This document shows, in pieces, positions 16,184 through 22,690 of a stretch of 25,401 nucleotides of DNA; position 1 is the first letter of the stretch; the number at the start of each line of letters is the position of its first letter. The position numbers were made by a program, and so were the translations under genes. The stretch lies in the NCBI GenBank assembly GCA_947631315.1, contig CANRLA010000012.1, positions 1 through 25,401 of the forward strand, read 5' to 3'. The notes beneath the pieces were generated by a model that saw only the letters and a list, made by a program, of their open reading frames with translations, made no database searches and was not told where the DNA came from. This stretch comes from an uncultured Clostridia bacterium. Its GTDB lineage: Bacteria; Bacillota; Clostridia; TANB77; CAG-508.

Positions 16184-16738
16184 TTACCTATATTTATTTG
16201 CTACTTTTTCAACTTCTTTTGGTGTATATAAGTCCATAAGTGTAATAATGTAATCTCCAAATAATTTATTTGAAATCTCAATATTTCCTGACCTATTTAA
16301 GTATTCTTTTGCAACAATTCCATAAGAAGCTATTTGATTCCTTGTTAATAGTTCTTTTTTATCTTTTTTTGCTTTTAATTCTTCAATGTTTATTCCTATT
16401 GCTACAAAAAGAGCATTGTCCATTAACTTTGTTTCTTCTTCATCAAGTCTTCCTATACAAGTTCCTAATCTATCCTTGCTTATTATTCTTATTTGCTCTG
16501 CTAATATCATTGAATCTTTTATTCTTCTATATTTCAAATTTTTTAGTGGAACATGTGTAGGTATCTTTGCTTTTGTTGTTTTACTTGTAATTGGTACTAT
16601 AATAACTGTTGTACTAAATTCGTTACCTATATCATTTTGTATTATAACCACAGGTCTTGTACCAATTTGTTCACTTCCAATAGCATTTTCTTCAAGAGTA
16701 GCATAGTATATATCTCCTCTATGTATTTTATTTTCCAT
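16184..16738 (-). CDS. MazF/PemK-type endoribonuclease toxin with C-terminal extension, no antitoxin seen
   Basis: The first ~115 residues match the MazF/EndoA family. They show RGDIYYATL, the GSEQIGTRPVVIIQNDIGN block with the conserved Arg, VPITSKTTKAKIPTHV, and LAEQIRIISKDRLGTCIG. MazF toxins cleave mRNA at short motifs. At 184 aa this one is about 65-70 residues longer than usual; the extra part (from about GINIEELKAKKDKK to KEVEKVANKYR) is helical. No mazE-like antitoxin lies on either side: the upstream DNA is a terminator and the downstream gene is the SHOCT-like one. It may be an orphan, or the extension may supply self-inhibition. ATG 16738 follows AAAAGGAGA. Confidence 0.85.
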   Translation of the reverse strand: MENKIHRGDIYYATLEENAIGSEQIGTRPVVIIQNDIGNEFSTTVIIVPITSKTTKAKIPTHVPLKNLKYRRIKDSMILAEQIRIISKDRLGTCIGRLDEEETKLMDNALFVAIGINIEELKAKKDKKELLTRNQIASYGIVAKEYLNRSGNIEISNKLFGDYIITLMDLYTPKEVEKVANKYR

Positions 16739-16755
16739 CTTTTTCTCCTTTTATT

Positions 16756-16792
16756 AAAAAGGGTAATTCTAAAAATAAAAATTACCCTTTTT
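16756..16792. terminator. Bidirectional terminator upstream of the mazF-like gene
   Basis: A 13-bp perfect inverted repeat (AAAAAGGGTAATT / AATTACCCTTTTT) with an 11-nt A/T loop has T-runs on both strands. It stands right before the Shine-Dalgarno of the mazF-like gene. It therefore either ends the transcript of the structured RNA region or acts as an attenuator that keeps toxin expression low. Confidence 0.75.
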
Positions 16793-16820
16793 TATTTTTA
16801 TATTACTTTACTTCTTCAAA

Positions 16821-17055
16821 AATTCATTAAATGGCAATTAGCTAAATTGCTCCACTGGAATTTCACCTGCCTGCTTCTGCAGACTTGCTCTCATTGCGTG
16901 GGACGCTCTTAACGCTCGTTCTATGACTAAGCAAGTGTATCTTTAATACTACTATTCATCTTCGCCTTATTGGTAGCTATCCAATATTTAAGTCAAGTAG
17001 TTTGTAAGGCTACTTATTAACTAGCTCTTAATAGTAGGAATGTATTTAATGAATT
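16821..17055. ncRNA. Candidate structured non-coding RNA (~235 nt), strand uncertain
   Basis: A 12-bp perfect helix (AATTCATTAAAT 16821-16832 with ATTTAATGAATT 17044-17055) encloses a block with more G+C than its surroundings and no credible gene. Nested helices are: GGCAATT 16833-16839 with AATTGCT 16845-16851; CTGC 16871-16874 with GCAG 16879-16882; ACTTGCT 16883-16889 with AGCAAGT 16930-16936, enclosing GCGT/ACGC 16896-16906; CTACTATT 16949-16956 with AATAGTAG 17030-17037, enclosing TATTGG/CCAATA 16968-16986 and AAGTAG/CTACTT 16995-17015. Two loops have partners: GCCT 16964-16967 with AGGC 17007-17010, and AGCTA 16975-16979 with TAGCT 17022-17026. Size and complexity resemble the large Clostridial structured RNAs, but I cannot assign a family. 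G-U pairs do not settle the strand. Confidence 0.6.
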
Positions 17056-17096
17056 ATTATTCAATTTTCAATGTTCTTTTTGTTTCATAAAAAAAT

Positions 17097-17132
17097 GAAA
17101 CAAGTGAAAATTTTAATTCTCTCACTTGTTTC
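17097..17132 (-). terminator. Terminator of the sigma-like gene
   Basis: An 11-bp perfect stem (GAAACAAGTGA / TCACTTGTTTC) is followed on the minus strand by CATTTTTTTATG. It lies 43 nt after the stop of the sigma-like gene and insulates it from the structured RNA region. Confidence 0.8.
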
Positions 17133-17174
17133 CTAACTAATCTGCAATTTTGCAAGGCAACTTTGAAAAATTTT

Positions 17175-17660
17175 TTATTTTTTTAATTTTTTTAATTTTT
17201 TTCTTATATTTGCTACTCCGTTTCGTATAGTTTCACTTACTGCTTGATGTGTTGTTTTTTCGATTATTGCAATTTCTTCTACTGTTTTATTTTCAAAGTA
17301 GTATAACTCTATTCTTCTCTTTTGAATATCTGATAGTTGATTTATTGCTTTTTTTAATTCTTTATTAGTAAAGTTATTTTCAATTATTTCTTCTATTTCT
17401 TGTGGCTTATGTAATATTCTTCTGTTCAATGTAGTTTCAAAGATTTCTGAGTGTTCTATATGATTATCATATTCGTTCATCTCTGCTAAGTCATCTAATT
17501 CAAATTTATTCATAGTTTCATATATTACTTTGTCTACTTCTATTAGTTGTGTGTTTCTTTCTCCATCTTTGAACATTACAAAATATTTATTATTTCTTTC
17601 ATTATGTAATAAACTATAAGGATTATCTTTACTTTTTCTCCTTTTAGGCTGATTATTCAT
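17175..17660 (-). CDS. Sigma-70 region 4-like HTH protein of mobile-element type
   Basis: I chose ATG 17660, 8 nt after GGAGG; the TTG at 17675 overlaps that ribosome site. The 161-aa product has a beta-rich N-terminus (NPYSLLHNERNNKYFVMFKD), then ELDDLAEMNEYDNHIEHSEI, and a C-terminal sigma region 4 HTH (about 105-158: LSDIQKRRIELYYFENKTVE followed by EIAIIEKTTHQAVSETIRNG). This arrangement is typical of the small sigma-factor-like proteins in integrative and conjugative elements of Firmicutes, thought to control element genes. Region 2 is missing, so it is not a full sigma factor. Upstream lies a 430-nt intergenic region rich in repeats. Confidence 0.85.
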   Translation of the reverse strand: MNNQPKRRKSKDNPYSLLHNERNNKYFVMFKDGERNTQLIEVDKVIYETMNKFELDDLAEMNEYDNHIEHSEIFETTLNRRILHKPQEIEEIIENNFTNKELKKAINQLSDIQKRRIELYYFENKTVEEIAIIEKTTHQAVSETIRNGVANIRKKLKKLKK

Positions 17661-17754
17661 TACTATTTCCTCCAATCAATTTTTTTGAATTAAATTGATT
17701 AGAGGTGGGCTTCTACATTTTGTAATTTTTAAGCACACTAACATAACGCACAAA

Positions 17755-17794
17755 ACTCCCTTTAGAATTTTGGCTTAACAATTCTAAAAGGAGT
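17755..17794. repeat. Long hairpin in the sigma-like / Spo0A-like intergenic region
   Basis: ACTCC plus TTTAGAATT (17755-17769) pairs with AATTCTAAA plus GGAGT (17780-17794), giving 14 pairs with one mismatch and a 10-nt loop. On the plus strand it is followed by TATTTACTTTTTT, so it could terminate a plus-strand transcript. No gene there needs one, which hints at an unannotated small RNA. Confidence 0.55.
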
Positions 17795-17806
17795 TATTTA
17801 CTTTTT

Positions 17807-17890
17807 TAATCAAAGTCTAAAAATTTATATATATATATATCATCTTTTGTTTTCTAAAATCTTTCGCATGTTCCTTTTAGACTTTGATTA
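17807..17890. repeat. 16-bp perfect inverted repeat with 52-nt AT-rich spacer
   Basis: TAATCAAAGTCTAAAA (17807-17822) and TTTTAGACTTTGATTA (17875-17890) are exact reverse complements. The spacer contains a TATATATATA run. Neither side has a terminator T-run, so it is more likely a protein-binding site, a cruciform, an RNA helix or an origin-type structure. Confidence 0.8.
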
Positions 17891-17934
17891 AGTTATTTGC
17901 ATTATATTGTGTTTTTTATTATTTGTCTTTAATT

Positions 17935-17993
17935 GGGCTAAAACTTGTAAAAAAAGGCTTATATTTGCAAAAAAGGGCTAAAAAGGGCTTATA
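17935..17993 (+). promoter_or_regulatory. Four helically phased direct repeats upstream of the Spo0A-like gene
   Basis: GGGCTAAAA (17935), AGGCTTATA (17955), GGGCTAAAA (17975) and GGGCTTATA (17985) share the consensus RGGCTWAWA. They start exactly 20, 20 and 10 bp apart, so all face the same side of the helix. They end 25 bp before the -35 of the Spo0A-like gene. Spo0A itself binds tandem boxes spaced by one helical turn, so autoregulation by the downstream product is plausible. Confidence 0.6.
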
Positions 17994-18018
17994 AAAATTA
18001 CTTTTTTTTCCAATTTTG

Positions 18019-18047
18019 TTGAATTTTTTTTATTTTAGATGTATAAT
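18019..18047 (+). promoter_or_regulatory. Promoter of the Spo0A-like gene
   Basis: TTGAAT (18019-18024) and TATAAT (18042-18047) are separated by 17 nt. The start point would be near 18054, about 36 nt before the ATG. Confidence 0.75.
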
Positions 18048-18089
18048 TATGTAAACGATAATTAATTGGCTATTATTTGGAGGTTAAAA

Positions 18090-18812
18090 ATGGTCAAAGT
18101 ATTAATTGGAAATAAAGATATTCAAAAAGACTTAAAAAAATATCAATTTCTAATAGATAGTAATGAATATGAAATTATAACTTCAAATTCGGGAATAGAT
18201 ACAATAAATAAATGTATAGAAACTAATCCGTCAATAATTATATTGAACTCAAACTTTTCTGATATAGCTTATACAGATGTTATTGATAAAATTTCTAACT
18301 TACCAAGTGAATATGATAAATGTAATTTAATATTAACTGTTAATAATTCAAAGGATAAATTACTTTTGTCTAACACATCAATTATTTATAAGATCTTTGA
18401 AAGACCTGTTAATCAAGATGATGCAAAACAAACATTGACTTTTTTAAAAGCAAAATACGAATTACCTGACTTATCATATATAGAATTAAAAAGTATCTTA
18501 TTGAGTTTAGGTTTCAATACTTACAGTATAGCCTCACAATACTTAATGTCTGCAATTTTTAAATGTTACTATCATTCAGAAACATTTATCACTCTTGATA
18601 ATGTTTATGTTCAAGTAGCCAATGAATTTAATATTTCTAAAGAACAGGTAAAAAATGCAATTAGGCATTTAATTGAAACCTTTAATAATTCATATAATAT
18701 TATTAATGAAAATTTATATTTAAAAATTTTTGAAAATAATAGGGATATATCTCCTAAACAATTTTTGCAAAGATTCGTTAATTATTTATTAATAGTGAAA
18801 AACAAGAATTAG
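18090..18812 (+). CDS. Spo0A-like regulator with degenerate (Asp-to-Asn) receiver domain
   Basis: I chose ATG 18090, 7 nt after GGAGG; an upstream in-frame ATG (18066) lacks a ribosome site. The product has 240 aa. Residues 1-120 have receiver spacing, but the N-terminal acidic pair is replaced (VLIGNKD) and the phospho-acceptor position in NPSIIILNSNF is Asn53. The switch Thr (ILTV, Thr84) and a Lys-containing KIFERP remain. Residues about 130-205 resemble the Spo0A DNA-binding domain: LLSLGFNTYSIASQYLMSAI aligns with the Spo0A G-[VF]-P-x-H-I-x-G-Y-x-Y-L-R-x-A-I block, and NISKEQVKNAIRHLIE with its recognition helix (T-P-S-R-V-E-R-A-I-R-H). A ~35-residue tail follows. It is convergent with the radical SAM gene. 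Phosphorylation by the usual relay seems unlikely. Confidence 0.8.
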   Translation: MVKVLIGNKDIQKDLKKYQFLIDSNEYEIITSNSGIDTINKCIETNPSIIILNSNFSDIAYTDVIDKISNLPSEYDKCNLILTVNNSKDKLLLSNTSIIYKIFERPVNQDDAKQTLTFLKAKYELPDLSYIELKSILLSLGFNTYSIASQYLMSAIFKCYYHSETFITLDNVYVQVANEFNISKEQVKNAIRHLIETFNNSYNIINENLYLKIFENNRDISPKQFLQRFVNYLLIVKNKN

Positions 18813-18832
18813 TTTAATTGCTAATTCTTGTT
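18801..18832. terminator. Shared bidirectional terminator of the Spo0A-like and radical SAM genes
   Basis: A 12-bp perfect stem (AACAAGAATTAG / CTAATTCTTGTT) with an 8-nt loop includes the stop codon of the Spo0A-like gene and ends 4 nt before the radical SAM stop. T-rich tails occur on the plus side (TTTATTTATT) and, more weakly, on the minus side. Confidence 0.8.
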
Positions 18833-18836
18833 TTAT

Positions 18837-20036
18837 TTATTCTTTAAATTTTTTATATTCTTTTAAAGTATTTACAATACTTTCTTCTTTTTGATTTTCA
18901 CTTATTAAAGCATTTATTTTGTGATCTGCTACATTTACTAATAGATTTATTTCATTTCTTGGAAGTTCGTTGGTTATGAAGTTAAAAATTGGCATTTCTG
19001 TTTTTAGTCTTTCTTTTGACCTCTGTAAAATTTCAAGTCCATTCATACCATTCATATTATAATTTGCAAAAACCATTTCAGGTTTTAAATTTATTATTTT
19101 ATTGTATGTATCAATTCCATTTGCAGAAACACCTATTATATCTACATAATCAAGTTCTCTTACTTTTTTAAGTATTGCATTTCTTTCTTTTTCGTTATTG
19201 TATGATATTAATGTTCTTATTTTTTGATTTGCTTTTTTCGGTTCTTTTCTCTGTGTTCTAGTATTTAATATTTCACTCAAATTATTTTTTAATATATTTC
19301 CTATTGTAACATCTTTCTCATTTTCTGTAATTACCACATTACCATTAGGCATTACTAAAACATATTTGTTTTCCATATCATTTTCTTCTCTAAATTCTAT
19401 TTTCTTTATATTTGGAAAACTTGTAAATACAGGTCTATTTATTCTAAATTCTGCTTTTGAAATATCAAACATTTCTCTATTTATTTTTGCTGTCTCTCGT
19501 AGGGGTACAAATTTGAATATTCTCCAAGCATTGATATTATAATCTCTTAAAAAGTTACCTAATTCTTCAATGTAATCAATACTCATCTTACTAACGACCG
19601 TATTGATATTTACTTTCAAATCTTTCCCTTTTAAGCTATCAAGAACAATTTTAATATTTTCAAAATGATTATATCCTCTCCCCATTTCTTCGTTTACTTC
19701 ATTATTTATTGTATCAATAGACAATGTTATACTATCTAAATAATTATATACTTCTCTCATTTTAGGTTGTGTTGCTAAAATTTGTCCATTTGTTATTAAT
19801 TTACTATTAATTCCTTTCTTTTTAGCAAGTTTTAAAAGTTCTATAATATTAGAGTATAATAATGGCTCTCCACCAGTAAATGTCATATTTGTAATTCCAT
19901 CTTTTGCTATTTTATCTATTACTTTTTCATTATAATTCAATTCTAAATCATCTATTCCTAAAAATCTATGACAATATTTACATTTTTGATTACATCTTAA
20001 TGTTAAGAATAAGCACACTTCTCTGTCTTTAATCAT
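18837..20036 (-). CDS. Viperin/MoaA-like radical SAM enzyme fused to a degenerate receiver domain
   Basis: The protein has 399 aa. The [4Fe-4S]/SAM motif CxxxCxxC lies at residues 15-22 (LTLRCNQKCKYCHRF) and the GGEP motif at 55-58. No later Cys cluster is present, so there is no MoaA/SPASM auxiliary cluster. Several blocks resemble viperin, the ddhNTP-forming nucleotide dehydratase: LDSITLSIDTINNEVNEEMG followed by RG, an INTVVSKMS strand, AWRIFKFVPL (viperin RWKVFQ) and KYVLVMPNGNVV (viperin YLILDEYMRF). The viperin C-F-C-F signature is not exact, so the substrate is open. From residue 271 a CheY-like domain follows (KPEMVFANYNMNGMNGLEIL); the acceptor Asp is Asn325 and the N-terminal acidic pair is missing. 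ATG 20036 follows AAGGGGAAA. It converges on the Spo0A-like gene, which carries the same kind of dead receiver. Confidence 0.82.
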   Translation of the reverse strand: MIKDREVCLFLTLRCNQKCKYCHRFLGIDDLELNYNEKVIDKIAKDGITNMTFTGGEPLLYSNIIELLKLAKKKGINSKLITNGQILATQPKMREVYNYLDSITLSIDTINNEVNEEMGRGYNHFENIKIVLDSLKGKDLKVNINTVVSKMSIDYIEELGNFLRDYNINAWRIFKFVPLRETAKINREMFDISKAEFRINRPVFTSFPNIKKIEFREENDMENKYVLVMPNGNVVITENEKDVTIGNILKNNLSEILNTRTQRKEPKKANQKIRTLISYNNEKERNAILKKVRELDYVDIIGVSANGIDTYNKIINLKPEMVFANYNMNGMNGLEILQRSKERLKTEMPIFNFITNELPRNEINLLVNVADHKINALISENQKEESIVNTLKEYKKFKE

Positions 20037-20069
20037 TATATTTCCCCTTATATAAATTTTTACAAAAAC

Positions 20070-20129
20070 ATTATATAACCATTATGTAAATTTGTATATT
20101 ACCCATTTTTGCAACTCGTGTTGCAAAAA
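20070..20129 (-). promoter_or_regulatory. Promoter and operator region of the radical SAM gene
   Basis: On the minus strand TATAAT (20075-20070) has a weak -35 (TATACA, 20098-20093) 17 nt upstream. Directly next to that -35 is TTGCAAAAATGGGTAA (20114-20099), close to TTGCAAAAAAGGGCTAA within the phased repeats before the Spo0A-like gene. It overlaps one arm of a 10-bp palindrome TTTTTGCAAC / GTTGCAAAAA (20106-20115, 20120-20129, loop TCGT). A weak -35 with a binding site beside it suggests activation. Confidence 0.55.
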
Positions 20130-20159
20130 AAGAGCCATTCAAAACTTATGGCTCTTTTT
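20127..20159 (-). terminator. Terminator of the LysR-type gene
   Basis: A 12-bp perfect stem (AAAAAGAGCCAT / ATGGCTCTTTTT) with a 9-nt loop has T-runs on both strands. It lies 18 nt after the LysR-type stop and overlaps the palindrome of the radical SAM promoter by a few bases. Confidence 0.85.
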
Positions 20160-20176
20160 TATTTTTATATTTTATA

Positions 20177-21055
20177 TTATTTTTTTAAATAGTCTTTTAT
20201 AAATTTCTTATCTATATTTGTTAATTGACCTTTCAAATAAAGTAAATTAATTGTCGAACTTGGCAATTTAATTGGTAATTTAACTTCATACAATTCTCCA
20301 TTTTTTAATTCATTTTTTACTGCATCACGCATTACATATCCAAGTCCCAATCCCATTTTAGTCGCATCAATTTTCAACTCTGTAATATCAATTTCTAAAT
20401 CAGGCTTTATTGTTACATTATTTTCTTTCATCAATTCTATTAATTCTTGACTTGTATTTGTATTTTCTAATCCTAATATTAATCTTTTATTTTCTAGTTC
20501 TTTTATTTTTTTCAATTCTAACGGAGAATTCGATATAAATATGTTATCTATTTTCTTTAATTCTTCTTTTTGAATATCTTTATTCTTAATAGGCATTTTT
20601 GTACTATCTAATGCAAAATCTATTTTATGATTTTCCAATAAATCTAATAAATTTCTTCCCGTCGAACCAGTTATCACTTTTATACTTAATTTTGGAAAAT
20701 CCTTTTTTATTTTTCCTATTTTTTCTATCAAATAAAAATGAGATATATGAGATAATGCTCCTATTATAATTTCTCCTGTTTGTATATCATTTCTCGTTCT
20801 TACTAATTTTTCTCCTGCATCAAAATATCCAAGACCTTTATCAATAAACTTAAAGTAAATCATCCCATCTGCTGTCAAGTCAACACCCTTATTACTTCTA
20901 AAAAAAAGTTTTGTATCCAACTGATTTTCTAACAAATCTATATTTCTACTTACTGTTGTCTTTTTCATACCTAGTTTTTCACTTGCTTTTGTAAAACTTT
21001 TGCAAATTGCAACTTCGTGAAATATCTGATTTCTATAAGGATTTGTTTCGGACAT
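20177..21055 (-). CDS. LysR-type transcriptional regulator
   Basis: I chose ATG 21055, 8 nt after GGAGG; the ATG at 21070 overlaps this ribosome site. The product has 292 aa. The N-terminal winged HTH is typical of the family (FHEVAICKSFTKASEKLGMK followed by KTTVSRNIDLLENQL and FFRSNKGVDLTADG). The C-terminal region (about 85-292) has the two-lobed substrate-binding layout, with GEIIIGALSHISHFYLIEKI at its start and KMGLGLGYVMRDAVKNELK near the end. The effector cannot be predicted. It has its own promoter with an overlapping palindrome, probably for autoregulation. Its closest downstream gene on the same strand is the radical SAM gene, behind a terminator. Confidence 0.93.
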   Translation of the reverse strand: MSETNPYRNQIFHEVAICKSFTKASEKLGMKKTTVSRNIDLLENQLDTKLFFRSNKGVDLTADGMIYFKFIDKGLGYFDAGEKLVRTRNDIQTGEIIIGALSHISHFYLIEKIGKIKKDFPKLSIKVITGSTGRNLLDLLENHKIDFALDSTKMPIKNKDIQKEELKKIDNIFISNSPLELKKIKELENKRLILGLENTNTSQELIELMKENNVTIKPDLEIDITELKIDATKMGLGLGYVMRDAVKNELKNGELYEVKLPIKLPSSTINLLYLKGQLTNIDKKFIKDYLKK

Positions 21056-21080
21056 ATAAATTACCTCCATAATATATTAC

Positions 21081-21109
21081 ATTATAACATATTATGTTAA
21101 TTTTATCAA
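21081..21109 (-). promoter_or_regulatory. Promoter and palindromic operator of the LysR-type gene
   Basis: TTGATA (21109-21104) and TATAAT (21086-21081) lie 17 nt apart on the minus strand. The palindrome AACATAATATGTT fills the end of the spacer and overlaps the -10, a good position for self-repression. The 5' UTR would be only about 20 nt. Confidence 0.75.
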
Positions 21110-21119
21110 GTTTTTATTT

Positions 21120-21662
21120 TCATTTTTCGCCATTTTCTACTTTATCAATCAACAATTCATCTTCAATTTCTGTTACCCATTCTTCTAAAGCAATTAATAT
21201 TTTTTCTTTTTGCAAGAATACTATTTTTTCTGCTTTTGATTTTATCTCTTTGTCTTTATATAATTCTTGTTTAGTTTCTATTATATTTTCTTTTAGATTT
21301 CTAATATAACTTATTTGTTTTTCTTTATTTGTATATTCAAAAATTGCCACCGTTTCATTAATATTTAATTTAGCATCAATATTCTTATCACTTGAGATAG
21401 TTAATTTTATAAGATTATTAAAATATTCCTCTCCTTTATGAGTTATATGATATACTCTCGTGTCTTGTGATTTGAAGATTGATAATCTTTCTGCTTTAAT
21501 GTATCCTTTATCTTTAAGCTCAATTACTTTCCTATATATTGAAGATAAAGTAAAATTCATTGTATTATGCAAATTCTTCTGTTTTAAACTTGTTATTATC
21601 TCGCCTGCATATTGAGGTTTTTCTTTCAATTCTCCTAAAACGACAAAATCTATGCTATTCAT
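21120..21662 (-). CDS. PadR family transcriptional regulator
   Basis: I chose ATG 21662 (MNSIDFVVLGELKEKPQYAG) because AGAAAGGAT precedes it; 12 upstream codons in the longer frame lack a ribosome site. The product has 180 aa. The first ~80 residues are a PadR winged helix (LSSIYRKVIELKDKGYIKAE and VYHITHKGEEYFNNL). The helical C-terminus (about 110-170) would form the dimer arm. PadR proteins repress genes for stress or drug responses and often sit beside what they control; here the neighbours are the LysR-type gene (65 nt downstream) and the divergent XRE gene. Confidence 0.9.
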   Translation of the reverse strand: MNSIDFVVLGELKEKPQYAGEIITSLKQKNLHNTMNFTLSSIYRKVIELKDKGYIKAERLSIFKSQDTRVYHITHKGEEYFNNLIKLTISSDKNIDAKLNINETVAIFEYTNKEKQISYIRNLKENIIETKQELYKDKEIKSKAEKIVFLQKEKILIALEEWVTEIEDELLIDKVENGEK

Positions 21663-21912
21663 CTTATTATCCTTTCTGTTTAATACATAACTATTCAATC
21701 ATATTGATATATTTTTTTATCTAAATATTTGCTTATTTCTATAACTTTTTATTGTGGTAGTTATTAGACTATTCATCATTGTTAAAATTTTACATTTCAT
21801 TTTCTTAAAAAAATTTCTCTAAATAAAACCCAGTTTGTAACTTGAACTTAATAATTATTATAAAATAGATACGAATTTTTTATAGACCATTTAAGGAAAG
21901 GATTTTCGTCTA

Positions 21913-22176
21913 ATGGGTAATATTCGAAAATTAAATAACAATGTTAATATTGTCGGCTCTAACATAAAAAAGTATCGTGAACAGAACAAACTCTCACAAC
22001 CAGATTTATGTAATAAATTGCAGTTAATTGGTGTTGATATGTTTATAGCTGACATTTATGAGATAGAAAATAATAAGCGTTTAGTAAAAGATTTTGAAAT
22101 TAAGGCTTTTTGTTTAGCTTTAAATATTACATTGGATGAATTATTTGATAATACGGATAAATTTTTTGAACACTAG
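21913..22176 (+). CDS. XRE-family HTH regulator (copy 1)
   Basis: This 87-aa protein is a single HTH domain: VGSNIKKYREQNKLSQPDLC, then IADIYEIENNKRLVKDFEIK, then a final helix ending LDELFD. A four-residue insertion (LIGVDM) lengthens the turn between the second and third helices. The same architecture occurs in the protein at 24950-25186, so the two are distant paralogues. It starts at ATG 21913 behind AAGGAAAGGA at a rather long spacing. It is divergent from the PadR gene and is followed by its own terminator. Confidence 0.9.
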   Translation: MGNIRKLNNNVNIVGSNIKKYREQNKLSQPDLCNKLQLIGVDMFIADIYEIENNKRLVKDFEIKAFCLALNITLDELFDNTDKFFEH

Positions 22177-22198
22177 AATTTATATGGTGTTCTTTTTT
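22168..22198 (+). terminator. Terminator of the first XRE gene
   Basis: GAACAC (22168-22173), which overlaps the stop codon region, pairs with GTGTTC (22187-22192), and TTTTTT follows. The stem is short but well placed. Confidence 0.65.
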
Positions 22199-22690
22199 AT
22201 ATCTTCAATAATGTTATTATAAACTTTAAATAAATATGATAGATTCAATCTTTATATGTTTTTTCATTAATAAAATCCTTGCTTACAAGCTGAGTTTGTA
22301 AGCAAACTAAAAAAATTATTATAGCTTTTAATTTTATATAGTTAGTTCAAATCAATCATATTTTTAACTACATTAAGCCTTTTTTCTGTAATTTATATAT
22401 ATCATTCTATATTTACTTTTACATTTATTTATAAAATTTGATATTATCTGTGATAATTATTCTAAAAATATAATTACAATGTTTATTATACTAATTCACA
22501 TTGTTTTAGTCAATACAATAGAATATATATTTTTCATTAATTTTCAGTAAAATCAATTAACAAAAATTTATCTACATTTTTCTACATTTTGTAAATTTTT
22601 AAAAACTTCAAATAATAATAAAAAATTATCTTCAATTGATAATCTTTTAAATAGTTATATATATTATAATTTGTCGTAAAGTTTATTAGG
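22199..22690. other. Very AT-rich intergenic region with a 10-bp inverted repeat
   Basis: No reading frame with a ribosome site is visible over about 490 nt. The one clear structure is TTGCTTACAA (22279-22288) with TTGTAAGCAA (22296-22305), a perfect 10-bp inverted repeat with a 7-nt loop. It has no strong T-run on either side, so an operator is as likely as a terminator. Short repeats of CTACATTTT occur near 22570-22590. Confidence 0.5.

Noticed and set aside
16857..16867. GGTGAAATTCC (minus strand) resembling the cobalamin riboswitch core
   Set aside because: The rest of the B12-box and the adjoining conserved stems are absent, and the downstream gene is a toxin. The resemblance is a short chance match.
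17935..17993. CRISPR array
   Set aside because: The repeats are only 9 bp, 1-11 bp apart, with no unique spacers and no cas genes.
18090..18812. The host's master regulator Spo0A itself
   Set aside because: It lacks the phospho-acceptor Asp and acidic pocket, its recognition helix is diverged, and it sits on a mobile element. A bona fide spo0A should exist elsewhere.
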